From NCBI GenBank assembly GCA_947494435.1, contig CANLUY010000001.1, forward strand, positions 1,974,001 to 2,038,000: 64,000 nt of DNA. The letters run 5' to 3'. The translations under genes were made by a program, and so were the position numbers. Positions within the stretch are counted from its first letter, which is position 1. Every line of letters starts with the position of its first letter. Under the pieces are notes generated by a model. It did not search any database and was not told the origin of the DNA. It saw nothing but the letters and a program-made list of their open reading frames with translations. This DNA is from an uncultured Litoreibacter sp. Its GTDB lineage: Bacteria; Pseudomonadota; Alphaproteobacteria; Rhodobacterales; Rhodobacteraceae. This document shows positions 45,798 through 53,893 of the stretch, piece by piece.

Positions 45798-45951
45798 TGA
45801 ATGACTCCCTTCAGTCATAAAAACTGCGGCCCCGGTAGTTCCGGGATTTCTGAGGTAAATGTGGGGCAGCTCCCCCTGTATTTCAAGGATTTCCGGTGAC
45901 AAACGGGACTTTATTCGTCAGATTTTAACGAATTCGCTGAATTGGCGGGCA

Positions 45952-46413
45952 TCAAACCGGCAGTGCCGTCGTATCTTTGATGTTTTCCATAACAAAACTT
46001 GCCGAAATATCGCGCACGGGGACAAGTTCGATCAGCCGTTTATAGAAGCGATCATAATCGGCCACATCCGTGACCTGCACGCGTAGAACGTAGTCCAAAT
46101 CGCCTGACATACGATGTGCACCGATGATTTCCGGAAGCAACCGCACGGCGCGATCAAATTTTCCGAGCCAATCCGGCGCGTGATCAGCGGCGCGCATAAG
46201 AACGAAGACTGTCAGCCCCAACCCGATTTGAGCCGCATCTATCAACGCGACGCGCCCTTTGATAAGGCCGGTTTCTTCCATCTGCTTGATCCTGCGCCAA
46301 CACGCATTGCGCGACAGAGCAACCTGCTCAGAAATGGTGTCCACACTGGTCGTGGCATCCCGCTGCAAGATGGTCAGGATTGCACGGTCTATTGAGTCGA
46401 TAATATGCGCCAT
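45952..46413 (-). CDS. Lrp/AsnC family transcriptional regulator
   Basis: The 153-aa protein has the AsnC helix-turn-helix (about 5-60; DAISEQVALSRNACWRRIKQM-type) and the RAM ligand-binding domain (about 65-145; AHRMSGDLDYVLRVQVTD). Such regulators respond to amino acids. It is divergent from a DUF6356-amidotransferase pair. A perfect inverted repeat overlaps its start codon and is likely its own operator. Longer in-frame starts upstream cover the divergent promoter region and are not supported. Confidence 0.92.
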   Translation of the reverse strand: MAHIIDSIDRAILTILQRDATTSVDTISEQVALSRNACWRRIKQMEETGLIKGRVALIDAAQIGLGLTVFVLMRAADHAPDWLGKFDRAVRLLPEIIGAHRMSGDLDYVLRVQVTDVADYDRFYKRLIELVPVRDISASFVMENIKDTTALPV

Positions 46414-46414
46414 A

Positions 46415-46433
46415 TTTGGGAGTATATCCCAAA
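46415..46433. promoter_or_regulatory. Inverted repeat operator at the Lrp gene start
   Basis: TTTGGGA (46415-46421), spacer GTATA, TCCCAAA (46427-46433) is a perfect palindrome just upstream of the minus-strand start codon at 46411-46413. Size and AT-rich centre suit an Lrp dimer site, so autoregulation is likely. Confidence 0.6.
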
Positions 46434-46515
46434 ATATCGTCTTTAGATAGTTGTAAACGAGATAAATCCGCTCTGCACCTGTGTCATTCTTTCGACACCA
46501 CTTAAGGAGGCCAAC

Positions 46516-46767
46516 ATGAGCAGCACAACAGAGCAATCCAACGCAAAATCTAATTTCTTCGCGTCGTTCTGCGATCATCCTGCCAGTGTTGGCGAAACCT
46601 ATTTCGGCCATATGCGGTTTGCTTTCCGTTTCTCTGGCAAGCTTTTCGCCGCGGGCGGCGCCGCTTTGGTCCATGCGTTCATCCCACCGCTTTGTGAGAC
46701 AACAGCCAGCCGGAAGGTCAAAGAGCTGTATGAAATGTGCCATCACCGCAATGGGGCGACTGACTGA
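46516..46767 (+). CDS. DUF6356 family protein
   Basis: The 83-aa protein has a strong AAGGAGG site. The core (PASVGETYFGHMRFAFRFSGKLFAAGGAALVHAFIPPLCET) matches the DUF6356 family, with one possible membrane-associated helix. Its function is unknown. It overlaps the amidotransferase by one base (TGATG) and is divergent from the Lrp regulator, which may control both genes. Confidence 0.78.
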   Translation: MSSTTEQSNAKSNFFASFCDHPASVGETYFGHMRFAFRFSGKLFAAGGAALVHAFIPPLCETTASRKVKELYEMCHHRNGATD

Positions 46768-47546
46768 TGTGTCGCGTTGCGGCCTGGATTGGTGCGCCGA
46801 TCGCGCTCGATGAGGTCGTCATAGCGCCACCTCATTCGCTCCTTGTACAAAGTCAGGATGCCTCCGAGGCTAAATTGGCGGTGAATGGCGATGGGTTTGG
46901 CCTTGCTTGGTACCGCCAAGACGGTGCGGGACCGGGCCAATATCGCGATGTTCTACCTGCGTGGTCCGATGGCAATCTGACAAGCCTTTGCCAAATGATC
47001 GTCTCCCCGCTGTTTCTGGCGCATGTCCGTGCTTCAACCGTTGGTGAAACCGCGCGGGTCAATTGTCATCCGTTTCGCTATAAAAATTGGTCTTTTATGC
47101 ACAATGGCCAGCTTGGTGGCTTCTTGCGGATCAAACGTACCCTTGAGGCGATGTTGCCTGACAATTTGTATCATTTGCGCGCGGGAAACACCGATTCCGA
47201 ACTACTTTTTCTGCTGTTGATCCAGCATGGGTTAGCTTCCGACCCCCAAGGCGCCGTAAGCCGGGTTTTGACGATACTGAGTGAACTTCGCGAACAGGGT
47301 GATCCGCCGCACAGGATCACATCAGTCTTTTCTGATGGGGAAAGCCTGTATGCATTTCGATATGCGTCTGACAAAAAACGCCCGACACTCTATGAGCGCC
47401 GGGCAGGGACAGGAAGACTTGTAGCGTCTGAACCATTGGATGGAGAAATTGCCGCTTGGCGCGCAGTGCCGCCTGATCACTTGATGCGGATTACTGCCGA
47501 TCACCTGTCGACGGTTCCCCTTTTTCAAGGTGATCCCGTGGCTTAG
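46767..47546 (+). CDS. Class II glutamine amidotransferase
   Basis: The 259-aa protein begins MCRVAAWIGAP, giving the N-terminal nucleophile Cys2 after Met removal. NGDGFGLAWY and FMHNGQLGGF are the class II glutaminase motifs, and AGNTDSELLFLLLIQHG binds glutamine. It likely hydrolyses glutamine or an amide such as an ergothioneine-type substrate (EgtC-like); no synthetase partner is adjacent. It is translationally coupled to the DUF6356 gene. Confidence 0.88.
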   Translation: MCRVAAWIGAPIALDEVVIAPPHSLLVQSQDASEAKLAVNGDGFGLAWYRQDGAGPGQYRDVLPAWSDGNLTSLCQMIVSPLFLAHVRASTVGETARVNCHPFRYKNWSFMHNGQLGGFLRIKRTLEAMLPDNLYHLRAGNTDSELLFLLLIQHGLASDPQGAVSRVLTILSELREQGDPPHRITSVFSDGESLYAFRYASDKKRPTLYERRAGTGRLVASEPLDGEIAAWRAVPPDHLMRITADHLSTVPLFQGDPVA

Positions 47547-47749
47547 CGATACCAGTTCTGCGGCGCATCCCAGATTGCGCGATTGGCTTCGCGTATCGCG
47601 TCATCGCGGGTCAGCCCCAGATCGAGCAGTTGTGTCTCGTCCATCGCTGCTAAAGCGCGGCGCTGACGATACAGGTCGAGATAGGCCATCAGACCGGGTT
47701 TCGTACGGCGCGACGGCTGTGAAATATGTACTGCAGCAAAATCGGTCAT
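47543..47749 (-). CDS. DUF1127 domain protein
   Basis: The 68-aa protein has a basic N-terminal half and the DUF1127 core YRQRRALAAMDETQLLDLGLTRDDAIREANRAIWD. DUF1127 proteins of Rhodobacteraceae include RNA-binding stress proteins (CcaF1). Here no CcsR-type sRNA repeats follow. Its stop shares four bases with the amidotransferase stop on the other strand. It may be a small RNA-binding protein. Confidence 0.87.
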   Translation of the reverse strand: MTDFAAVHISQPSRRTKPGLMAYLDLYRQRRALAAMDETQLLDLGLTRDDAIREANRAIWDAPQNWYR

Positions 47750-47872
47750 CGGACTATCCTTCTGTTTGAGTGATCTATTTGTTTGTTTGCATCAGTCTTG
47801 GTGATGTGTATGCTCGGTCGCATTCCATTTGTGAAACGAATGAATGTTAAGTAACCCATCACGGATATTGAT

Positions 47873-48757
47873 ATGCCTCGCAATTTAGACCTGACTGCTC
47901 TGCGCTCCTTTGTGACTGTTGCGGATAGTGGTGGTGTCACGAAAGCCGCGGGGTATCTGCACCTGACGCAATCGGCGGTCTCCATGCAGCTTAAGCGGCT
48001 TGAGGAGTCGCTTGATGTCAAATTGCTGGACCGGGCGAACAGGACCGTGACACCGACGGCGGAGGGGGAGCAGCTTCTGAGCTACGCGCGCAGAATGCTG
48101 GCCTTGAATGATGAAATCTACACGCGGCTGACGGCGAATGAGTATGAAGGCGAACTGACTCTCGGCGTGCCGCATGATATCATTTACCCATATGTTCCAA
48201 CCATTCTGCGAAGGTTTGCGGCGGATTATCCGCGTGTTCAGATGAAGCTGGTCTCCGCCCCGAGCCGACAATTGCTTGAGATGTTTGAACGGGGTGAATG
48301 CGACGCAATCCTAACCACTGAAGAGCAACCCGGACCGGGTGGTGAAGTCTTGGTGTCTTTGCCGCTTGTCTGGATTGGTGCGGTTGGTGGGTCCGCTTGG
48401 AAAACTCGCCCGCTGCCTGTCGCCTTCTGTAAGAACTGTATCTTCCGGTCCGACGTCTTGCGTCTTCTTGATGAAGCGGATTTTGATTGGGAGATGGTTG
48501 TTGATTCCGACCTTGATAACGCTGTTGAGGCGGTCGTCGGCGCGGATCTTGCCGTGCATGCTGCCATCACTGGTGTCTACCCGCGCCAAACGGCGCCAAT
48601 CGAGCATGATGGGTCTCTTCCTGATCCGGGCCATAGCCAGATCATTCTATACATGCGCAGCAGTGACGAGCCGGTCATCTCGGCGTTGAAGGATCTGATC
48701 GTGACGGCCTACCGGTCCGAGTGGCAACCAGATGAGGTCGTTCCGCTCAGAGCGTGA
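47873..48757 (+). CDS. LysR family transcriptional regulator
   Basis: The 294-aa protein has an N-terminal winged helix (about 3-62; LTALRSFVTVADSGGVTKAAGYLHLTQS region) and a periplasmic-binding-like effector domain (about 90-290). A cysteine-containing segment (AFCKNCIFR) in the effector domain might be redox-sensitive; that is a guess. It converges with the quinone oxidoreductase gene (overlap 11 bases). Its target cannot be inferred from neighbours. Confidence 0.92.
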   Translation: MPRNLDLTALRSFVTVADSGGVTKAAGYLHLTQSAVSMQLKRLEESLDVKLLDRANRTVTPTAEGEQLLSYARRMLALNDEIYTRLTANEYEGELTLGVPHDIIYPYVPTILRRFAADYPRVQMKLVSAPSRQLLEMFERGECDAILTTEEQPGPGGEVLVSLPLVWIGAVGGSAWKTRPLPVAFCKNCIFRSDVLRLLDEADFDWEMVVDSDLDNAVEAVVGADLAVHAAITGVYPRQTAPIEHDGSLPDPGHSQIILYMRSSDEPVISALKDLIVTAYRSEWQPDEVVPLRA

Positions 48758-49706
48758 TGACAACCTTGCCGGTTGATTTACGCTCGCGCAGCACAGCCAA
48801 CCCCTGATCGGCGTCCTCAATCGGGAACGTGTGGGAGACATGCGGCTTCAGCTTGCCCGCACCATACATTGCAAACAGCTCCGTCAGGCTGTCGGTCAGT
48901 ACTTGCGGTTTGAACTGAAGATATCCTCCCCAATAAAACCCGATCACGCTGATGTTTTTGACCAGAATATGGTTTGCTGCGATTTGGGGCACGTCGCCGG
49001 AGGCAAAGCCGATCGTAAGAACGCGTGCCTCAGGATTGCAGGCGCGCAAGGCCGCTGTGAACAAGTCGCCGCCAATCGCCTCATAGACCACATCTGCGCC
49101 ACCCAGTGATTTTACCACGGCACGCAAATCGTCTGTATCTGTGTCGATCAGATGGTCTGCGCCATGTTCCTTTGCGACAGCCAGTTTGTCTGCACCACGT
49201 GCGGCCGCGATCACGGTTGCGCCCATCAATTTGCCAAGCTCAACCGCGGCCAACCCGACGCCACCAGCCGCACCAGTGACCAGCAGGGTTTCACCCGGTT
49301 TCAGGCCCGCCTTATAGTCCAAAGCCACATGCGACGTGGAATAGGCGACCTGAAAAGCAGCGCCGGTTTTGAAATCCATCTGATCGGGCAGTGGAACGCA
49401 AAGCGCGGCGGAGAAGCATCCAAATTCCGCCAAGCCGCCATTCCCACCGAACACGGCTACTCGGTCGCCAATCTCTGGCGACGTGACCCCTGCACCCAAA
49501 GCGACCACTTCGCCTGCCACCTCCATACCCGGGGAGAAAGGCAGAGGCGGTTTTTCTTGATACGTGCCTTTGACCATCAGCAAATCGGCAAAATTCAAAG
49601 CGCAGGCATGGATGCGCAGCAACACTTCACCGGGCTGAGGTTCTGGTTTCGCAGCATCTTGCGTGAAGGCCGTCTTCCCATATTCGGTGACTTGAAACGC
49701 GCGCAT
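48747..49706 (-). CDS. NADPH:quinone oxidoreductase-like MDR protein
   Basis: The 319-aa protein starts at 49706 (MRAFQVTEYGKTAF). The catalytic-domain motif is GMEVAGEVVALGAGV and the cofactor motif TGAAGGVGLAAVELG (about 145), typical of the zinc-free MDR quinone reductases (QOR). It reduces quinones or enoyl-type carbonyls with NADPH. No zinc ligands are present. It is a lone gene between LysR and hisN. Confidence 0.9.
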   Translation of the reverse strand: MRAFQVTEYGKTAFTQDAAKPEPQPGEVLLRIHACALNFADLLMVKGTYQEKPPLPFSPGMEVAGEVVALGAGVTSPEIGDRVAVFGGNGGLAEFGCFSAALCVPLPDQMDFKTGAAFQVAYSTSHVALDYKAGLKPGETLLVTGAAGGVGLAAVELGKLMGATVIAAARGADKLAVAKEHGADHLIDTDTDDLRAVVKSLGGADVVYEAIGGDLFTAALRACNPEARVLTIGFASGDVPQIAANHILVKNISVIGFYWGGYLQFKPQVLTDSLTELFAMYGAGKLKPHVSHTFPIEDADQGLAVLRERKSTGKVVITL

Positions 49707-49839
49707 ATGTGGTGTCCTTGTTTTACGTCTCGCCAGTTTAGCCAATGGTGCAGGGCGGAGCCACTTGATTTTCAAGCCAACCCCTTGTTTTCACGGCAGG
49801 CACATGGCACCGAATGCGGGATCAGTCTAGAAGGGTTCT

Positions 49840-50637
49840 ATGGACAATCATCTGATACAAAGCTGTCGCGATCTTGCGGATGCCTTGGCCGATGCCGCGC
49901 GTGTTGAAACGCTACGCTACTTCCGCAAACCGGGGCTCGCCGCAGACAATAAAGAAACGGATGGGTTTGACCCTGTAACCCAAGGCGACCGCGCTGCTGA
50001 GGAGGTGATGCGTGCCATCATCGAGACGCGACGCCCCAAGGACGGCATTCTGGGCGAAGAGTTCGGAACGAAGCCCACGAAATCCGGTCTGACATGGGTG
50101 CTGGATCCAATTGACGGAACGCGTGGGTATCTCTCTGGCACGCCGACATGGGGGACCCTGATTTCGCTACATGATGGGCAAAACCCCGTGCTTGGCGTGA
50201 TTGACCAGCCCTATATTGGTGAGCGTTTTATAGGCGGTTGGGGAGAGGCGCGGATGACGGGTCCGCATTGGGACCGCGCGCTCTCTGTCTCCAAAGTCAC
50301 GGAGTTGTCTGACGCAATTATTCTGACGACCTTTCCCGAAGTTGGAACACGCGAAGAGGCGGCAGGGTTTCACCGTGTCGCAAGCCAATGCAAGCTGACA
50401 CGCTACGGCATGGATTGCTACGGCTATGCTCTGCTCGCTGGTGGTCATGTTGATTTGGTGATTGAGGCAGGGTTGCAAAGCTACGACATTCAAGCGCCTA
50501 TCGCCGTTGTCGAAGCGGCGGGTGGAATTGTCACCAACTGGTTAGGTGGTCCCGTTGATCAAGGCGGGCAAGCCGTGGCTGCTGCGACACCGCAACTTCA
50601 CGCGGAAGCCTTGCGGGTATTGCGGGGTCAGAAGTGA
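49840..50637 (+). CDS. hisN: Histidinol-phosphatase HisN (inositol monophosphatase family)
   Basis: The 265-aa protein has the IMPase metal motifs: GEEFG near residue 70, WVLDPIDGTRGYLSG near 87, and the second aspartate in LQSYDIQAPIAVVEAAGG. The sequence RYGMDCYGYALLAGGHVDLVIE is close to the HisN subgroup that dephosphorylates histidinol phosphate in actinobacteria and alphaproteobacteria, complementing HisD at 16944. Inositol phosphatase activity is the main alternative. It overlaps the deaminase gene by four bases. Confidence 0.88.
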   Translation: MDNHLIQSCRDLADALADAARVETLRYFRKPGLAADNKETDGFDPVTQGDRAAEEVMRAIIETRRPKDGILGEEFGTKPTKSGLTWVLDPIDGTRGYLSGTPTWGTLISLHDGQNPVLGVIDQPYIGERFIGGWGEARMTGPHWDRALSVSKVTELSDAIILTTFPEVGTREEAAGFHRVASQCKLTRYGMDCYGYALLAGGHVDLVIEAGLQSYDIQAPIAVVEAAGGIVTNWLGGPVDQGGQAVAAATPQLHAEALRVLRGQK

Positions 50638-51971
50638 GCCAAACTCTTATTCAAGGTGCTGACATCATCCTGACGATGAATGATGCAGATCAAGAACTGA
50701 AAGGCGCAGACATCCTGTTGGAAAATGGGGTGATAGCAGACATTGGCGAGGGACTTGAAACGACAGGTGAGACGATCAACGCTGCTGGATGCGTTGTCAC
50801 GCCGGGTCTGGTCAATACGCATCATCATTTGTTTCAAACACTGACCCGTGCGGTTCCCGCAGCACAAGATGCGGCGCTCTTTGGCTGGTTGCAAACGCTC
50901 TATCCGATCTGGTCGCGTCTGGGGCCGGACCATCTGTTCACCTCGACCCAGATTGGTTTGGCTGAGCTGGCTTTGTCTGGATGCACGATGACGTCCGACC
51001 ATCTTTACCTATACCCCAATGGCGGCCGACTTGATGACACGATCCACGCGGCAGCAGAGGTCGGATTGCGGTTTCACGCGACGCGCGGCTCCATGAGTAT
51101 CGGGGAAAGCAAAGGCGGCTTGCCGCCGGACGCGCTTGTAGAACATGAACCGGCAATTCTTGAGGATTGCATCCGCGTCGTTGATACGTTTCACGATGCG
51201 AACCCCGGATCGCTGATCCGCATCGGGCTGGCCCCGTGCTCGCCGTTCTCTGTCAGCCGGGAATTGATGCGCGAAACGGCCGTTCTCGCCCGCGACAAGG
51301 GCGTGATGTTGCACACCCATCTGGCAGAAAATGACGAAGACATCGCGTTCTCCGAGGCCAATTTCGGCTGCCGTCCCGGTCAATACGCGGAAGAATTGGG
51401 ATGGGTTGGCGAGGACGTTTGGCACGCCCATTGCGTCAAGCTTGACGGACAAGAGATTGATTTATTTGCTCATACGCGCACCGGTGTTGCGCACTGTCCG
51501 TGCTCAAACTGCAGACTGGGTTCCGGCATCGCCCCTGTGATCGAGATGCAGAAAGCTGGCGTGCCGGTTGGACTTGGTGTTGATGGCTCAGCCTCGAATG
51601 ATGCGGGTAACCTGATCGCCGAAGCGCGTCAGGCCCTGTTGCTGCAACGCGTTAAAAATGGCGGTGACGCCTATTCCGCTCGTGCTGCTTTGCGTCTTGC
51701 AACGCGTGGAGGGGCCGAAGTGTTGGGGCGCGGCCGTGAATGTGGCCAGATTACAAAAGGGTTCCGCGCAGATCTTGCAATCTGGGATATGTCCGGTGTG
51801 GAAAGCGCCGGGTCTTGGGACCCTGCTGCACTTTTGCTGGCAGGCCCGACACGTGTGCGCGATTTGCTGGTTGAAGGAAAAGGCATCGTCCGTGACGGGC
51901 AGCTTGCAACACTTGATCTTGCCGCTACGGTGGCCAGGCAGAACGATATGGTGCGCCAATTGATGGCGTGA
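50634..51971 (+). CDS. 8-oxoguanine deaminase / ATZ-TRZ family amidohydrolase
   Basis: The 445-aa protein starts at GTG 50634 overlapping the hisN stop. It has the amidohydrolase set: NTHHHLFQ (two metal histidines, about residue 61), HTHLAEN near 226, HAHCVKL near 265 and GVDGSASND near 317. The family includes 8-oxoguanine deaminase and triazine hydrolases. A guanine deaminase gene lies nearby, so purine catabolism fits. Cytosine or other heterocycle deamination is possible. Confidence 0.85.
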   Translation: MSQTLIQGADIILTMNDADQELKGADILLENGVIADIGEGLETTGETINAAGCVVTPGLVNTHHHLFQTLTRAVPAAQDAALFGWLQTLYPIWSRLGPDHLFTSTQIGLAELALSGCTMTSDHLYLYPNGGRLDDTIHAAAEVGLRFHATRGSMSIGESKGGLPPDALVEHEPAILEDCIRVVDTFHDANPGSLIRIGLAPCSPFSVSRELMRETAVLARDKGVMLHTHLAENDEDIAFSEANFGCRPGQYAEELGWVGEDVWHAHCVKLDGQEIDLFAHTRTGVAHCPCSNCRLGSGIAPVIEMQKAGVPVGLGVDGSASNDAGNLIAEARQALLLQRVKNGGDAYSARAALRLATRGGAEVLGRGRECGQITKGFRADLAIWDMSGVESAGSWDPAALLLAGPTRVRDLLVEGKGIVRDGQLATLDLAATVARQNDMVRQLMA

Positions 51972-51981
51972 GGGGGAAGAG

Positions 51982-52494
51982 ATGATGAAAACGAATGCAG
52001 TGATCATGGCGGGATTAGCCGCCTTGCTTATCTCCTGTGGACCGGATGCAGAGCCTGAAACCAGCCCGGACTTTAGAGCACTTGATGCTGCACAAGACGT
52101 GGACGTCGTGGCCCAAGCTGCAACCGGCAGTGACGTTGGATCGCTCCTCAACGCGCGCCGCGCAGAAAATGGCCTGCCTGCGCTGACGCCATCTGCCCAA
52201 CTTGCAGCCGCCGCACAGGTCCATGCGCAAGACATGGTTTCTAATCGCTTTTTCAGCCATACTGGATCCGACAATTCCAGTGTCGGTCAACGTGTTCGGG
52301 CGCAAGGATATGGCTATTGCTTTGTGGCTGAAAACATAGCGCAGGGCCAACCAACGCCGGACGCTGTGATGCAAAGCTGGATGAACAGTTCAGGCCACCG
52401 TGCGAACAATCTGAGTCGATTGGCTGTGGAATACGGGTCTGCACGCGGTGCGGGCAATACGTGGGTCTTGGTGTTTGGAAAACCTGGCTGCTAG
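51982..52494 (+). CDS. CAP domain lipoprotein
   Basis: The 170-aa protein has a lipobox-like LLISC (cysteine near 19) after a signal, then a CAP/SCP domain (about 50-170; LLNARRAENGLPALTPSAQL, HAQDMVSNRFFSHTGSDN, GENIAQGQ-like AENIAQGQ, and WMNSSGHRANNL). The function of bacterial CAP proteins is unclear, with envelope roles suspected. It is close to the deaminase gene (10 bases) and converges on guaD, sharing the four bases CTAG. Confidence 0.88.
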   Translation: MMKTNAVIMAGLAALLISCGPDAEPETSPDFRALDAAQDVDVVAQAATGSDVGSLLNARRAENGLPALTPSAQLAAAAQVHAQDMVSNRFFSHTGSDNSSVGQRVRAQGYGYCFVAENIAQGQPTPDAVMQSWMNSSGHRANNLSRLAVEYGSARGAGNTWVLVFGKPGC

Positions 52495-53777
52495 ACTCGC
52501 CGACCGGCAATCCAAACGTCGTGAATTGCCCTGTCATCGCCCATCATAATCGTTGGAAACACAGCTTCCCAAAAACTATCTGCGCGCTCTGATCGCTGCG
52601 CAATGACGGGCGTGGAAGCAAGATCAAGCACGACCAAGTCCGCGTCCATCCCCGCGGCGAGGTTACCGATCTTGTTTTCGAGCCGCAGAGACTGAGCAGA
52701 CCCCTGCGTTGCGAGCCAAAGCAATTGCGCAGGATGGAGCGCCGTTCCGTTTAGTTGCCCGATCTCATAGGCCGCAGCCATCGTGCGCAGCATAGAAAAA
52801 GAAGAGCCTCCACCGGTATCGGTTGCGAGGCCAACGCGTTGGCCTTGTGCTTTCAAGCCAGCCATATCGAACAGACCAGACCCGATAAACGTGTTTGACG
52901 TTGGGCAATGAACGATGCCAGCGCCAAACTCTTTCAGTCTGTCGCGCTCCCGATCTGTCAGATGGATCGCGTGGCCATAGACACCGTTCGCCCCAAGCAA
53001 TCCGTGCATTTCATACGTATCAAGATAGTCACGAGCCTCTGGAAACAGGTCCGAGACCCAAGCGATCTCCTCCACCTGCTCGGAGAGGTGCGTTTGCATG
53101 AGGCATTCTGGATGTTCCGCCCAAAGCGCCCCGAGCGCCTTAAGTTGCTTTGGCGTGGATGTCGGTGAGAAACGCGGGGTGATAACATATCCCAGACGGT
53201 CGACATTATGCCATCGCTCCAGCAGGGTCTTACTGTCGTCATATGCCGCTTGCGCCGTGTCGCGCAGGGTGTCAGGCGCATTGCAGTCCATGCAGGTTTT
53301 GCCCGCCAAGGCTCGCATCCCGCGCCTTTGGGCTTGGTTGAAAAATGCATCGACACTTTCGGGGTGGATCGTCCCGAAGCTGCACATTGTGGTGGTGCCA
53401 TGCGCGAGCGCAAGATCAAAGTATCGCGATGCGATCTCATCAGCATAGCCATCATCGCCGAAGCGCGCTTCTTCGGGGAAAGTGTAGTCGTTCAGCCAGT
53501 CAATCAGCCGCTTGCCCCAACTCGCGATCATTGGGGTTTGTGGGTAGTGCACATGCGCATCGACAAATCCTGCCATGATCAGGTTGTCACCATAGTTGGT
53601 CACAGGGCTATCTGGAAAGCTGGGCAACTGATCGGCAGGACCCGCCCATATGACCTGACCGTCCGTTATCACAACAGCACCGTGCGTGTTATGTTGTGCG
53701 GCATTTGCTCCTGCGACAAAGGGATCGGCCGTGAAGCTGAGGGTTTGACCCAAAAGGATATGTCGCGACTCGGTCAT
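52491..53777 (-). CDS. guaD: Guanine deaminase
   Basis: The 428-aa protein has the GuaD motifs: DAHVHYPQ (zinc histidines near 70), FPEEARFGDDGYADEIA, HLSEQVEE near 212, GHAIHLTDRE near 254 and TDTGGGSSFSMLRTM near 301. It converts guanine to xanthine. ATG 53777 (MTESRH) is chosen; the longer frame extends into the intergenic region ahead of mgtE. It converges on the CAP lipoprotein and, with the 8-oxoguanine-type deaminase, forms a purine-degrading neighbourhood. Confidence 0.92.
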   Translation of the reverse strand: MTESRHILLGQTLSFTADPFVAGANAAQHNTHGAVVITDGQVIWAGPADQLPSFPDSPVTNYGDNLIMAGFVDAHVHYPQTPMIASWGKRLIDWLNDYTFPEEARFGDDGYADEIASRYFDLALAHGTTTMCSFGTIHPESVDAFFNQAQRRGMRALAGKTCMDCNAPDTLRDTAQAAYDDSKTLLERWHNVDRLGYVITPRFSPTSTPKQLKALGALWAEHPECLMQTHLSEQVEEIAWVSDLFPEARDYLDTYEMHGLLGANGVYGHAIHLTDRERDRLKEFGAGIVHCPTSNTFIGSGLFDMAGLKAQGQRVGLATDTGGGSSFSMLRTMAAAYEIGQLNGTALHPAQLLWLATQGSAQSLRLENKIGNLAAGMDADLVVLDLASTPVIAQRSERADSFWEAVFPTIMMGDDRAIHDVWIAGRRV

Positions 53778-53893
53778 AAGATCTTGGTAACCCCCTACGT
53801 GTGAAAAGGAAATTACCGAAACGGGCCTATCACCCTTCGGGCGCATTGGCTAAGGTATTGGTGATGGCTGAAGATTGAGGCGGGGCGAAGCAA

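Noticed and set aside
47543-47749. CcsR-type sRNA cluster downstream of the DUF1127 gene
   Set aside because: The gene ends on the amidotransferase stop; no CCUCCUCCC hairpins are present there.
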